Of a stretch of DNA of 64,000 bases, positions 47,547 to 60,892 are shown piece after piece. Below the pieces are notes generated by a model, which searched no databases, was not told the origin of the DNA, and worked only from the letters and a program-made list of their open reading frames with translations. This DNA comes from Taenia hydatigena (lineage: Eukaryota > Platyhelminthes > Cestoda > Cyclophyllidea > Taeniidae). The stretch covers positions 868,001-932,000 of the forward strand of contig JADWOT020001561.1 of assembly GCA_036345935.2 (NCBI GenBank). Reading direction: 5' to 3'. Positions within the stretch are counted from its first letter, which is position 1. Each line of letters begins with the position of its first letter. The position numbers and the translations under genes were made by a program.

Positions 47547-50500
47547 ATGAACGTGTCTGAAAATTATGTAATATCTAGAGTGAAGTCGGAGAAGGTTGTC
47601 ACATATGTTACACCCCAAGGAAAAGGCGTACGTGTTACCAGAGAAGTTTATTTACGTAAAAACATACCTTGTCGCACACAGTTATGCCCCAACAATGAAT
47701 GTCATCTTGGTAATTGTTTGGTTGATTTTACGGATATTTTTAAAGGATTTTCTCTTCCCTCAGATCTCCGAAATGTTGTAATTGTTGATGGATTTTATGC
47801 TCTCAATTATTGGGAGATCTTTGAGTCTACGGAAATCCAGGGCATTGTTGTGACTCTATCCTCGCTATGCTTCGTAAGCACTTGGTATTCGAAACTTAAT
47901 ACCTTAACTTTGTGTAAATTGACCAATTATATTAACTTTTTAGGCCCAGCAACAAGCACTATCAAAAGCTGTATATAACCGAATTCGAGCATGTCTGTCT
48001 GACCCAGTTCAGTGTTGTGTCTTGTTCGATAACGAGTTCCACGAGGATTGTTTTCGACAAGCTCATCCTGGTGAATCTGCTCTGGACTACACCACTCGTC
48101 TCAACTGGATTGCTGCTCGGTGGTACCGAAATCACTTAAGAGGAGAGGTTAATGTCATTCTCCTTACGAATAATGCTGAAATCGCTCTTGAGTTAGCTAG
48201 AAGAGACCCATCAAACGATGGCGTCTTGATGATGGATCTACCCACGTATCTTCAAACCCATCACTCAAATCTTACTACAGTTCGGCAGCTCTATGATTCT
48301 CTCAGTGCCTCACTGAAATTGAATCGTGGTGAACAAAATGAATCGACGCCTGTCACAGCCGCAGCAGCCACAACTTCTAATTTGCCTCAACAGCCCGCAC
48401 ACGGAGACGTCTACCCTGCCCACCTTCCAGAATCTGCTCTCATTGCCGGCGTTCGGTCGGGCCAGTTTCTTCAGGGTGTTTTGCGGGTCTCGCGTTTTCG
48501 GTCCTCGACGGAAGCAGTTGTCGCACTCACCGAGTAAGTAGGCATTTTAAGCCCAAAACTTCTGGCTTTCTTCTACGAAGTAGGTTTTTTCATTTTGTAT
48601 TGGACTAATGGCCTACCTGCCTCCTTCCCTTTGCGTAGTGCTAGTGCTCTCAAACACCAAGCAGATACCCAGGACACGGAGTTTGCGTCACGTTCCGAGC
48701 TGGCGATAAACGGAATGGCTCATCGGAACCGCGCAGTTGATGGGGATATTGTGGTGGTTCGGTTGCTGCCACGACACCTATGGACCACAATGTCAAGTAA
48801 TCTGTTGCCTTCCGAAGCAGGTATCTTTTTGACCATGCCTTATTGGATCTCGACTCTGCGTGTTGCTCCTTGAGATCTATAAATACCTCTATATTTTGCT
48901 TTTTTTCTCAACAGTACATGTTCAAAGTACTTCTTTTTGAAAATATCACTGAGGCAATGGCATAGAATATTGGTCTTTATTTGCCATTCTTTGACACCTG
49001 TCTCCTTACCAACGCATCACTTTTGCTAGGCATTGTAGGCAACGGATGTTGAAGCCACTTTTCGGCAAGTAAATACCTAAATAAACCTGACGTGGTATGC
49101 TCATTCTCCAGCAATCATTTTCTCGTTAGGTATTGCGGAGACAATGGTCTCAGGCCTAGACAATGCTGGTGCGACCGACGAAAGTGGCGAAGCCGAATCA
49201 AAGATCGGTGGTGTTGGTGGAGATATCGCTGCTCAATCTGTCCCTACCTCAGGTTTGCCCTGTGCTTTTGTGGTTGGCGTGTTGACTCGCAATTGGCGCG
49301 ACTATGTTTGCTCCTGTGTGCCACGTGAAGGGCAAGAGGACAAAGATGCTCCCCTTTCATCCACTCCCGGTTGGATCGTCGCTACTCCCTGGGACAGACG
49401 CATCCCTCGTATTCGTATCTTTACCACTGAACCGTCCAAATTAGCTGGAATGAGGTGTGTTCGAGCATTTACGTCGACAGTACTATCAAATCAATGTAGA
49501 TCCCAATTCTTATGGAATTATTTAACTCTTGGCTGGTCTTGAGTGAATGGTTATGCTTATAAGTGGAAGACAATATTGCAACGCAGCAGCCATCCTTGAC
49601 AATCTTGAGGCACCTGGATCTAGAGTGGGCCTTATTGTATCCACACACGGTAAAGTTAGGAGTCCTGTTCTATAGTTTCCTTTCCTTCTGGGCATCAATC
49701 CTGTTAATCTCGACAGAAGGACTAACGTGCTATTTGAGGAGACATTAGGTATTGGGAATTCCGTCGATAGTACTATGTCTTGGAGGTTTCTACGGGCTTA
49801 ACGGTTACAATCCCTGTAAAATGTGTTGCAATGGCATTTGGCTGGGCGATACCTGTGTCACGTATCATAGTCACTTTTAATGGTACTTTGCTTAAAACAA
49901 AACAAATGCTGATGGCGCTTAATAACTTAGAAGATGCCCCTTAGTTCAAAGCTCAAATTTTTTTGGGATTATAAGTTTTTCCCACCATAATCACTCTGTT
50001 GGATCAACTGACACTTCGCACCCCAGCGTTCCGACTACTTTTCTGGTTGTTTTGCCTTCATGCGATATTCATTCGGTATCCACGAGCACTTTTTGGCCTC
50101 TGAAGCTATGCACAAGTCTCTCATTCTCTTGTCTCTGGACTGAAACGGTAGATGTCCTAAGCTTTAAAGGCTTGACCTCTTTCATCTGCGTTCGTGATCG
50201 CAAGTTGTGGAGAGTTCGGTTAGTTCAGTAAAAGTACGCAGCCGGCAGTGACCACCCTTCAAGCGCTCGTATATACATGTTTTTATCTATGCAACATAGA
50301 GTCGATGCACGGAGCTGTTTCACCTACTATCGCTCTATTGCAGATTTGTTGTCCGAATGGATCGTTGGGACGCCAATTCCAACTATCCCAGTGGTCACTT
50401 CGTCCAATCTCTCGGTCCAATAGGCGACCTGGAAACCGAGACGCAGACTATCCTTGTGGAACACGGTCTGGCATACCGACCCTTTACAGACATCCAACTG

Positions 50501-53500
50501 GACGAGTTGAAACATCTCGCTGCTGTACGCGGTGCCTGGCAGGTAGATCCCGAGGAGGTCACACGTCGACGTGATCTCCGCTCTCCATCTATCTCTGGTA
50601 ATCCCCTCTCCGAGGACACTCTTGTCTTCTCCATCGACCCACCCGGTTGTGAAGACGTTGATGATGCTCTCTCCGTCCGTTGGCTCGGGAGTGAGATCGA
50701 AGATGTCTCCACAAGGCGTATCCAACTCGGTGTCCACATTGCTGATGTAACTCACTTCGTCAAACCAAATGGCAGTCTTGATGCAGAGGCAAGGAGGCGC
50801 TCTACCTCGGTGTACCTTGCTGATCGTCGTTATGACATGTTACCAGGCATTCTGAGTGGTGATGTTTGTTCCCTCTGGAGTGGAGTCGATCGGTAAGTTA
50901 GTAACCACTTTTCTTCTAAGAAGTAAATGCGGCATATCCTGTTTTCCCAACACAGCGGTCGGTCACGCTTACGTCAACCTGGGGAGACATTCAGGTTTGG
51001 TGGGTTGCCAAAAGTCCACGCAGACTCAATAGCGCCTCTATTGTGAACCTTCGTTGATCATATCGACACCTGCAATGCTTGGGCATCCTGTCTAGTCCAC
51101 AAGATTTGAGCTACTACTGCAAACAGTGCAGCACTAAGTTATCTTTGAATATCTAATCAGACATGCCAGCTTGGCCGAACGTTTATTGTCAAAGCGTGAG
51201 TTGATAGGGAGACCGTAGCTATTAGCTGGATTCCACGACATCAATACTGTAATTGCGGGTTTTAGAAACCCACTCATCTAAATTCAATGACATTCATTTA
51301 CTTCATTGTACAGGTATGCAGTGAGCGTGATATGGGAGCTTGACCCAGTTAGTCTGGAAGTATTGGACGTCTGGTATGGACGTACTGTCATCCGCTCAGC
51401 CTACAAAATGACTTACCAGGCCGCACAGACTATTGCAGATCTCAAGGATGTCGGCACAGAAATTGAACCCAATGCAGAAAAAATCCTCTCCAGCTTAGGG
51501 GGCTTGAAAAAGGTTGGTGAACTCGTCCCAGAACTTGCGAACCAATCAAAGGCCAAAGTTCTTCCTTGTCTGGCAAGGCTTTACTCAGCCATATGCATGC
51601 TCATTCGCATCGCCTCACATATCCGTCATCTACGAATCGATCAAGGTGGTCTTGAACTAGATTCTGTTGAGGTTTCTGTGAAATTTGAGAACCAAGAGGA
51701 GCGAACGGGAGCCCTGGAAGATATAGTACCGAAGGAGGCGCTGGAAATGCATTCCACCGTGGCGGAAATGATGATTTTCGCCAATCATTGGGTTGCGAGG
51801 CAGTGTCTAAAGGTTTTCCCTGAGCGATCGTGCTTACGACGACATCCACCGCCGCGACCGGAGTTATTCGAAGACCTGAAACGTTGTGCCGCTTCGCGTG
51901 GCTTCCATTTAGAGGTGGGTTCCAACAAGGCTTTGTCTGCATCACTTACCAAGTGTGTGGACCCCGCGGATCCCGAAGTGAACAACATGCTGCGGCAGTT
52001 GGCAACTAGGGCGATGACCAACGCGCTGTACTTTTCAACCGGATCAGAGGATTTAACGAGAGATCTATTCGGTCACTACGGCCTGGCGTTGAATCTCTAC
52101 ACCCACTTCACTTCGCCTATTCGACGCTATGCGGACGTTATCGTAAGCGTAAAAAATCAGCTACTGATGATCTTAAAAGTAAAGCGTTTTTATTCTTATT
52201 ACAAATTCTGGCTAAAATGGTTAAAGTGATTTAACGCGAGGCAGTGAACATTGAAATTTCCGCCACGTGCTAAATACGCGTTTTAGGGAGTGATTTCGTC
52301 AGCTTTCAGCGCATTTTTTGTATGTTTTGCTGTGGTTCGCACATTGGGAATGTAAAGAAGTTGGTCGTTGTACATGTCAATGGTACTTTTTGCCTTTAAA
52401 ATGTGTGAGGTCTTTTGAGTCTATTTGGTGCCTCGTGTTAACAGGCGAAATGTACTTGAGACTGTAAATTGAGAATAGGCTACCTTTTCATGGATTTACA
52501 GGTGTTTAAAATCCAAAAAAAAATTGAAATAAGTATGATCTGAGTAAATTATCTGCTTCACCACTGAGTGGCTACTTATGAAGTAAAATAGTAGCATTTC
52601 AAATGATAGTGGGCGCTACTTGCTGTTTGTATGTGTTGGTCGTGATGATACCTACTTACAGAATTAGTAAAAGACCGTATTTTTGAACAAAGGTTCATCG
52701 CGTTCTACTGGCAGCCATTGAGCAGTCCACCACCGTCACAACCACACTGACGCCTCCCAAAGGGCTCTATGAACACGATGAATTGGTGGTCATATGTCGA
52801 CACATGAATGAGCGTCACTGGGCAGCCCAACAGGCACAGCGCAGCTCCATCGAACTCTTCCAAGCTCTCTTCTTCCGAGACAAACCGGTAGATGATGCTT
52901 GTCGCTATGCGGACGCTATCATTTATCAACTGCGAGGCTCTAATGGTTTCTCTGTTATGGTACCAAGGTAGCTGGTTATTACTTTTCTTCATGTTCTTAG
53001 TTTACTCGGAACACGTTTATATTCTTCAAAGTCCATTGTTTGTTTTATAGTGCATCAAAGCGCTGCTAAAACTGCAGGTCTGGTGCATCCTTATCCTCCC
53101 CTGTTAATTATTTCCGCGTCTCGTTACCTTTCGGTCTTACATGTGCCTTTTACCCAGATACGGTCTACGAGGTAACGTGTGTCTGAAACAAGCGGATGGT
53201 CGGGTTGCCTGGGTGTCTGACGCCAAGACCGGTCGCATCGTTTGGCTGCCGGCGGACGTGTCTTGTGAGGTATTTTTCTCTCCCTTTTCCGAGTAATTCG
53301 CGACCTAAACATCTTCTGATTTTTCTCCCTCTGCGCGATCATTTTTCAGATTGTTCGCGGTCCTGTTTCCACGGTCACGGAATCAATTGGATTGCCAGCA
53401 TGCGATCAACTAGAGGTAGTTAAGTCCGATGGAGCGCGTCAAAGCTACCGCATCTTTGATCACGTTACCGTGTACATTACGATAGCCGAGTCCACTGCCC

Positions 53501-53957
53501 ATAGCCTAGGTCTTCGACTGGAGTTATATGCAAAGGCGCCTAAAGGTCGAAAAAAGGGGAAAAATGAGCTTTCTCGACCAATTGCCGAGGGAGACGATGG
53601 TTTTAAAATGCGAGCAGATGCGGAAATGGTTGAGGTTAGTTTGAACTATCCATTCCTCCGGGCACCTGTCTACCGACCTATCTGTCTCTCCCTCTCCTGT
53701 ACACATACTAAACTGAATCTATTCATCTTCTCTAGAGTGTTCGGGCAATGAATATGGATAGGAGGAGGAAACGGAAGAAGGAGGCCGAGATGGAGGGAGG
53801 AGAGATGGTCGAGGGAGATTTCGACGAACCGGAGAAGGTGAATGAGCAGAGGGCGGTGATTGCACAGTTGCATACACCTTCCTCATTTTATCATCAGTTT
53901 CGAAAGCTTCTACGTCCAGGAGATGCCGGTTGTGAAGGCAGTGATAGCGTTGCGTGA
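47547..53957 (+). CDS. DIS3L: DIS3-like exonuclease 1 (cytoplasmic exosome)
   Basis: Processive 3'-5' exoribonuclease of the cytoplasmic exosome. Exons: 47547-47873, 47944-48533, 48639-48820, 49130-49454, 50344-50892, 51314-52142, 52693-52967, 53158-53269, 53350-53634, 53736-53957 (1231 aa, frame intact; human 1054). Order: a PIN-like N-terminus (residues 1 to about 190), cold-shock folds (FLQGVLRVSRF, GVLTRNWRDYV), the RNB domain and a C-terminal S1 fold (VPRYGLRGNVCLK). RNB keeps the four metal-binding Asp of DPPGCEDVDDALSV (Asp573, 579, 581 and 582 by my count) and HFTSPIRRYADVIV. DIS3L is favoured over DIS3 because TPWDRRIPRIRI, YAVSVIWELD and VWYGRTVIRSAYK match DIS3L. The PIN active site is degenerate (VDGFYALN instead of a DTN-type motif), as in DIS3L, so endonuclease activity is unlikely. 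A basic KRKKE tail is extra. The last four exons recur 8.2 kb downstream. Confidence 0.95.
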
Positions 53958-55804
53958 ATGATGTTTGTATCATTTCGTATAAATTTGCTAGCTTTTCGTA
54001 GTCCATTTTTGTCTTAACTGCGGGAGGGAGGAGTTGCAGATGAATTGGGTTGGTTGGAGGTCTTCCACAAAGCAGAAAGTTGGTGGAGGCAGCGGCTAAG
54101 GTGAGGCACAAGTTTGGTGATAGGGTTGCAGTCAACCATTTGGTACTTAGGGATGTGGCTTTGCCTTAGGATCGCAATTTTCGGTCTGCGGATTGCTACT
54201 TCATTATCTATATAATAATGAATAATGCGCATGCATTTAAGAAGTCGCAATCACCACCTATTGCAACGGCAACTTTAAAGAAAAACTAAAAATGCTCCAA
54301 AAAGATTTATTTGACTTTTTTGGCGTAAGTTATTAAAAGTAGTGGGCAACCTTGACTGTTCTCTGTGTTTGTAAGGCTCAAAAGCTTGTGGTGATTCAAA
54401 GTGGCAATACGATCGGTACCTTTCAATCGCATCCAATAACGGGGTTATGACAACAAATCAACCTCTTGGATCCAGTAATACCAAACAAAATGAGAATGTG
54501 CCCAACGTAACTGAACCCATGGGATGGCCAATGCCGGTATATCAGGATAATGAAGTGTGTCTCAATTTGTTTATACATCTTTGGACTTTAATGCTTAACT
54601 TAACTTGGGAATGGTATGCTGAGCTGTTTTCCGACGTAATTAACAGTGTGAAAAATGTATTAAGCTGTACGTTGGATTTTGTTTCTCTTTGATTTGGCCT
54701 ATAATTGTGCCTACCCTAGTCGTATAATTCCATATGTTGTCTTCCTCGTGCATTTCCCGATCCTTTGGAGAGTTGCTTTTTGCTGGAATTCATCTGTTTA
54801 AAAGAAACGTATTTTTGGTTTTTTTAAATAAGAAGTCATTTTACAGAACCATCAAACAGCACACATGCAGTCTTATATAATGCAAGAGATTTTTTTCTTT
54901 GGAAGCATTAACACCTTTTTTGTTTTTTATTCTGTATGCCTTACTGAAAATCCAAGGTCAATTTTTGGTTAGTGTCGATCTTCAGATCCTGCTTTAGGCA
55001 TTTATTCAATTGTTTTGTGAAACACTATTGGTGCAGTTCTAAGCTTAATCAATTTTTATTTTAATCTAAAAGTGAGTTTAGTCCACACACGTTCTCTAGC
55101 ATAGTGATAAAACATTCTTGTAATTTTAGACCCTTAGTTTCTATTTCTTATTTGATAAACGAAACATTGTCAGCTGCAAAAAATGCGGCTCCACTTTTTG
55201 GCCTTTGAACTCAAAAAGCATATTTTGCATTAATTGATAGACATACCGAGGTTAAGGTTCAACACCTCTTTTTGCTGATAAATTGCTCTTTTATTTGCTC
55301 AGTCCAAGCCTTCTGGGGATTTCGGCAGAACGAGGGGGGGAATGCAGATGCATACCAGATTTACAGGAGAAGGTCTGGAATGTTTGCTTGGCGTGGATAA
55401 AGTTTGGATACAGCAGAAAGTTGAGGTGGTTGAAGGTAAGCTGCATTCCTCTAAACCGTCTGTTTAGTTTAACCAGACAGCGAAAGTTTAATCCGCATGC
55501 AAGATAAAGAGCAATGTTGGAATATCTTTTTTATGGCGGATTTGGGCATATTTTAGAGCATCACTACTTGGGGGATACTTTTTAACTGGCCATAGTAAGT
55601 GAGCATTTATAACCATAGATGAAGCGTTTAATATTTTGCTGCGGAAGAAAGGAAAGCTCATATTGTCAACCCTGTTAAAGATTTGAAAAGTTAGGGTGAG
55701 TTTCTTTGAGCGACAATGAATGAGCACACGGAGGGAATAAGTATTATTACAGTCGATGCTAAATATGCGACTATTGTACACTGGAGAAGTTTAAATACTT
55801 ATTT
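52662..55804. repeat. Duplicated block, first copy
   Basis: Near-identical to 60862-64000 at an offset of about 8.2 kb, with scattered single-base differences and a few 1-3 nt indels. It covers the acceptor of the seventh DIS3L exon to the gene end, the spacer, and the first two scramblase exons. The right edge is only the point where the second copy leaves the window. Confidence 0.97.
53958..54446. other. DIS3L-scramblase intergenic spacer
   Basis: About 490 bp holding the DIS3L 3' UTR and the scramblase promoter. I see no other feature. It is repeated almost exactly at 62157-62645. Confidence 0.5.
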
Positions 55805-58594
55805 AGGCAAACAATAAATGCTGATCATGAAGGCTAGAGAATGAATACAAATTTGGTCTTCGTGACAGGTCAAGCGTGAGTGGAGGTCAGGTATTTAAGG
55901 CTATAGCTACGGCTACCCACCTGCTCTAAGTTAATTTGACTAAGGGGTAGTGAGTTGAGTTGTGTCAGGTGTCTCCAGGACTCATTAGTCCTCTGTAATC
56001 TAAAACCAAAATTCTTTTCTTCCTAATGGTTCGGCCAGTGGTGGATAAGGAAGATAATTCTTCCAAATGTTATAACTTTTACCGCAGGCCCTTTGAAAAG
56101 GTTAAGTGTTATGCAAGTACTTAAAATAAAACTTACAATTCACTTTTCAGCGGCAAATGCTACTTATAAACATTTCAGTATGTAGGACCTGCGTACTCAC
56201 TACTAAAAACCAAATGAAATTGCTGGAAAAAAGGGAAAGACTGAACGTACCTGATCAAAGAAGGGACAGTTGTTTAAGGCTTAGCCAACCCATGTGCTCC
56301 CTTCACAATGTAGCTGTTAAGGATTGTAGTGCTCATATGGATTGGCCTTTCTGGGTGCTCAGTGCTCCCCTTTCTGCACCACAAGTCACATGAAAATGGC
56401 AATTGGCTATGCGTTTGGGCCTAAATTTACTTTTGTAGGTGTTTATCTGTTGGCGGGTAGATGTAAGGTCAAGTGGAAAGATTTACCTTTACATCCAAAG
56501 ACCTCAGGCAATTACGTTTTGTGTTTAAAATTACACTCCTACATCGCCTGTTGAAGGTGGCCAACAACTCACTTTGTTCACAGTCTCTATATTTGCGAAG
56601 CAATTCAGTAAGGTTATGGAGTATTTCTTTGCAAGACAAAATAACAAACTATAGCTCTGACCATTTCCATAAACAGCAGAGTAAGTGTACTACTGTTTCA
56701 TTTCCTTCAAGCTATTCTAGAACCGCTTCCTGATCTTTGGTGCTAGTGGTGCCGGAGCTTGGTACCAATGGAACTTTTCGCACAAAATAATGAGGGTTAA
56801 ATTGTGGTTTCTTTGGATTATTCAGTGAACTCTTCATGTCATGCCATCCGGATGATACGGGTAGCCATGAACTTTCTCCTGGAGCCCAAACTACAGCCAC
56901 GCTTAAAATTTGTCCCTCCTGATGATGTGTGACTTAAAGATGTGCAAGAAAGCCCGATTCTTCGGAAATAGCCGAACTCTGATCTCGTCACTGACACTGA
57001 CAGTCAGACTTTTTTTATCGTTCCATATAAGCTGCGTTCATCTGGTTACACGCCTGAGTGGGTGGTTGGTGATCACGTGATGAAGCATTCCATTCCACCA
57101 ATGCCTTTATCTTATCCCTTTGCAAACAACACGACAATGGACCTTTTTATAGTAGCTTCGGTCTAGGTAAACAAAGCACAGCGGTAGCCGCATGATGTGC
57201 CAAATAAGAGAAACCTGAGGCCGTCAAAGTTGTGGTATGACGATTTGTGTTTGAAGGAAACACAGTAGCAAGGCGAATACACCGAAGTGATGGTGGATGA
57301 AGAGCTTCCTCCTTATTTTCTCCCCATCCCGATCAGTTGTAGTGCCCCAAGTCTTCACCAAAGTTGGGAGAACAGACTTTCCTGCTGTAAGGATGATTTG
57401 AAAGATCATTTGCATGACCCAAAGGCCAAACGAAATATCAAATGACTGCATGACCCTTCTGCCCTTTTGAGTTTCGTCCCTGGCTATCCCTTTGGTTGAT
57501 CTCTCACACCATAGGAGGCACTTAAGAAAACCGACGAGCCAGTAAAAATAGTCTTTTAGCTTCCTTTTATGTGAGAAGTCCGTTGGTTCCAAAGTCACAG
57601 ATGCATCTTGACGGCATTAGAGAAGGGAAAAATGCGCTGGCTCCGCACTGCCCAATACGAGAGCATTTCTTATGTCACCCTCTGGTAGTCAGGAGATTGA
57701 CGTTTAATAGAGGGCGCCATCTAAAATGGCTTCAGAAGGCCAACACTTTCAATTTCTCCCTCTCCATGCCGCTTGACTTTCAATTTATTGCTGGACAGCT
57801 GCCGGTAGAGACGTGGATGAGGCGTTGCTGCGGACGGTAACAGCATTCCAACGGAACACGGGGTTGGGGTGACTACCATAGGCGGACGTCATCTTTAATC
57901 CTTTATCATAACGATCATTCACAGCAGTTGCCCTTTAGGAAATTTAGGGGTCTGACATTCAGTCACAAAAAACAGAAAACGGCTTGCCACTGCCGTTAAT
58001 GTTGGCGTCCCGAGTCTTCACCAAGGTTATGCAAGATCAAAGCAGCATGAGAGTGCAGGCTCCCTTTCGAGAAATATTTTACTTCCAATGTAGCTTCTTC
58101 CCAAAGGAATATGACATTGAAGCCGATGCTACCGTCTGGATAGTGGATTTCATCAAAGCGCATTTTCTTGCTAGATAGAACGGTTAAACGAAAAAAACGT
58201 GATTGAGAATTTTATGTGAATTGGTTGAGAAAGCTTCTTCCCTCCTGTGATAGTAAGCGACCCAAGTGAGTAAGGAACTGTTTGAGAATATCTTCCCTCC
58301 CTCCCTCATTACACCTTTTGTGTCGGAATTTATCCTCAGGGCCAAAATTCATAAATCACACTGACTCTGATTACAAACATGAATGAAAGCTCCTCAGGAG
58401 TAGAAGTAATTAGTTAGTGTAATCTTAGTAAGTCTCCAAAAATGTAGAGTGATTCATTTATGGAGACCCGTTTAAAGCCATTTCTGCAAAATAATGCGTA
58501 TTGTATCTGGTTTTAGCCTTACTAGGTTGGGAGACCCCAAATAAATACGTCATCAAAGGACCTACCGGTCAGCCATTATTCCACGTCGCTGAAG
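54447..58594 (+). CDS. Phospholipid scramblase, 5' exons (3' end not found)
   Basis: Scramblase-family membrane protein; the family is linked to calcium-dependent lipid redistribution, but activity cannot be judged from this fragment. Three exons join in frame: 54447-54554, 55303-55435, 58526-58594. The first encodes a short Pro/Asn/Gln-rich cytoplasmic start (EPMGWPMPVYQ). The second holds GEGLECLLGVDKVWIQQKVE, matching the family element PGLEYL..DQ...QQ.E. The third, GWETPNKYVIKGPTGQPLF, is the start of the scramblase beta-barrel (G-[FW]-ET-x-NKY). The next expected exon, with the Cys-rich CC...CGP region, is absent before the ambiguous base at 60861, so this copy is truncated in the assembly or has an intron beyond 2.2 kb. 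The second intron (3.1 kb) shows no exon I can place. Confidence 0.8.
55805..58525. other. Part of scramblase intron 2 with no placed feature
   Basis: This sequence lies beyond the part of the duplicated block visible in both copies. Short open stretches occur (for example 56990-57166 on the plus strand and 57598-57224 on the minus strand), but I recognise no family and they are bounded by stops. No structural RNA or known repeat seen. Confidence 0.4.
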
Positions 58595-60860
58595 GTGAGT
58601 TTGCCCCTTCCATTTTCAATATTTGCTTCCTATGCTGTGTAAACAATGGGAAAGTTTTTAGTTAGAAAGCCTGGTTTAGTAAATTATTTTAGAAAATGCA
58701 CTTTAGTCGGTGACAAAAACAAATCCCTCGTAAATGTGTTTACCTGCTACTTTGACGGGCAATTTTTATTGGCTATTGTGCTCCAATCCTATTGGCTGTT
58801 TTGTTCGATTTCTATTGGTTGGTTAGAAATGCGGTACATTGTTGAGACGACTTCAGGAATGAGATTAGGAAGGATGTAAAAAAGAGGGTTTTGAAAGAAA
58901 AAAGCAGATATTAATAACTCGAAAGGCATTGGTGGTGGTGGAACAATGCATGAGTGAGAGCATGGTTTAAAAATACCTTCAAAATATCCTCTTGTTACTG
59001 GTTTCCTCCGTTGCTTGGAGACATATTTCTTAGGACTTACAATAATAAGAAAGGGGATAGAGCTTTTTCAGAGGTGGGCCAAGACATCTGCGCCGCGTCA
59101 ACAGCTCCCCTGTTATGCGCCTCCATATTTGAATCCGCTATTTGGCCAAAGACACCGAGACTGTTATTTGTTTGGTTTGGGCTAACTTGTCGCTGGTGTT
59201 AATGCAACACCAATAGTCTTCTCTTAGTACATTTTCAGGCATGCTGCAATAGGCTGAAGGAATGTGGGTTTAAATATTATGCTATGTCAACTCACGGCTA
59301 CTGTGATTCAACTATGAAATCCTCCGAAGGAAGGGCATCCACTGATTTTCCAAGAGACCGAGAAAACCTTCCAATGAATCCATGGAATCCGCAATTCAGT
59401 TTTTTTGCAAAATTTTAATACGTCAATTGTACGCATTTTAGCCCCATGCTCAGTAATAGGTGATGCGCATAGACGAAGTGGAGTCATTTAGCTTTTTTTG
59501 TCCATCCCGACCGAGTTTACTTACTGTCGCCAATTTAGTAGTCCAGATGCCCTATAAAGACCTGATTCAAACCATGAGGGCGGACATGGCCTTGTTATAA
59601 ATCAGGAGTGTGGGATTTACGGCGTGTCACAGAGACGAGTTTGTCTTTAAAGCACTCCCATTGAAACGCTATCGAATTTTTGTACAAATTGAGGATGTTT
59701 ACAGCTTCTAAAAAGCATGCCTTAGACCCAGTCATTGTCACTGGTCCAGGGACCACGTGATTTTGATCACGGTTGGGTCAAGGAATTGAACCACCTCTAT
59801 GATCGCTCTCCGTACGTCTTCACTTACCCGGACAGTCGTGGTCCATCGCCTGGTCGGTCTGTTTGAGACCTCCACCGGATCCAAGCACACACACACGCAC
59901 AGACACACAAACAAACAAGCAAACATCGGCTTAGCTAAATCTCAAAGGACTAGCAAGAGTTGAATACGACACTTAAAGGGGGTCACCTTCGGCACGGGTT
60001 CTCCTCAAGTCTACTGCCTTTTGATTCATGATTTATGGCGCATCTAACTCACCCACTCTCACATTATGCGCCTATGATTTCACCAATCCAGGCTCTATAC
60101 CCTGAATTGTTTCTTCTACGAGGAAATTCTCCATTGTTCGAAACCATCACCACGCACACGCTCTTTTAAAGGAAGGCAACACAGGAGACACACACAGGTC
60201 ACAATGTCAGATCGCTAAAAATGTAATGCAGTCGGCAGCCTAATTCCGTGTCATGTCCCGGTTGGACTTGTATGGTCTCCCAAAAGGCGAAGATGTGCGT
60301 CAATCTACTTTCCTCCAATTTTAAATCCGTGTTTTTTTTTTCAAATGGTGGTTGACCCCACGGGATGTGATTCAAGCTCGCCTCTAAAGGATTGGATTCA
60401 ACTCAAAGCTCTGTGGTGCGAAAATTGCTTCTGTTTAAATTCTTCGAAGTGTATGCGAAGGCGACGCAGTAACAGAAGATGTCGCCTGGAAATGGTTTGA
60501 ATAATAAAACGGATTTTGGTGAAGATTATTTAAAATGTGAATGGTAGGGAGCGCTTAGAGGGAATCTTCTACTTCGGATAATGATGAATCAAGCAAGCAG
60601 GTGAATCACGTGACAGAAGCCCTCCCCAATCCGCCTAACGCCTTGGTTTTCCATTTTTTCTGCGCGCCGACAACGATTTGGGCTTTATAATGACTTTGTC
60701 AGAAACTGGGACGTTGGGTTAACGGCGCCAGTGTCGGTGTGGGCGTTAACACTGGTAAATAATGATCCCATGACACCCATCTGTGGTGGCTGAATTGGTT
60801 GCAACTTGTGTATGAAGGCCTAGTCGGGCTACATAGCACTTCAGAAGACTAAGGAGGTTT
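58595..60860. other. Sequence between scramblase exon 3 and the n junction
   Basis: About 2.3 kb, presumably scramblase intron 3. It contains a CA-rich microsatellite at about 59884-59924. No scramblase exon 4 and no other gene seen. Confidence 0.5.
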
Positions 60861-60861
60861 N
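60861..60861. other. Single ambiguous base (n) at duplication junction
   Basis: The only non-ACGT character in the window. The duplicated sequence starts at the very next base. Such a character usually marks a consensus conflict or a collapsed scaffold gap. Confidence 0.97.
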
Positions 60862-60892
60862 AATTAGTGAAAGACCGTATTTTTGAACAAAG

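Noticed and set aside
47547..53957. Assignment as DIS3 (nuclear exosome) instead of DIS3L
   Set aside because: The region after the second cold-shock fold and the early RNB segment match DIS3L wording more closely, and the PIN active site is degenerate.
56990..57166. Plus-strand open segment in scramblase intron 2 with protein-like composition
   Set aside because: I could not match it to any family with confidence. It is short, bounded by stops, and its surroundings are not open.
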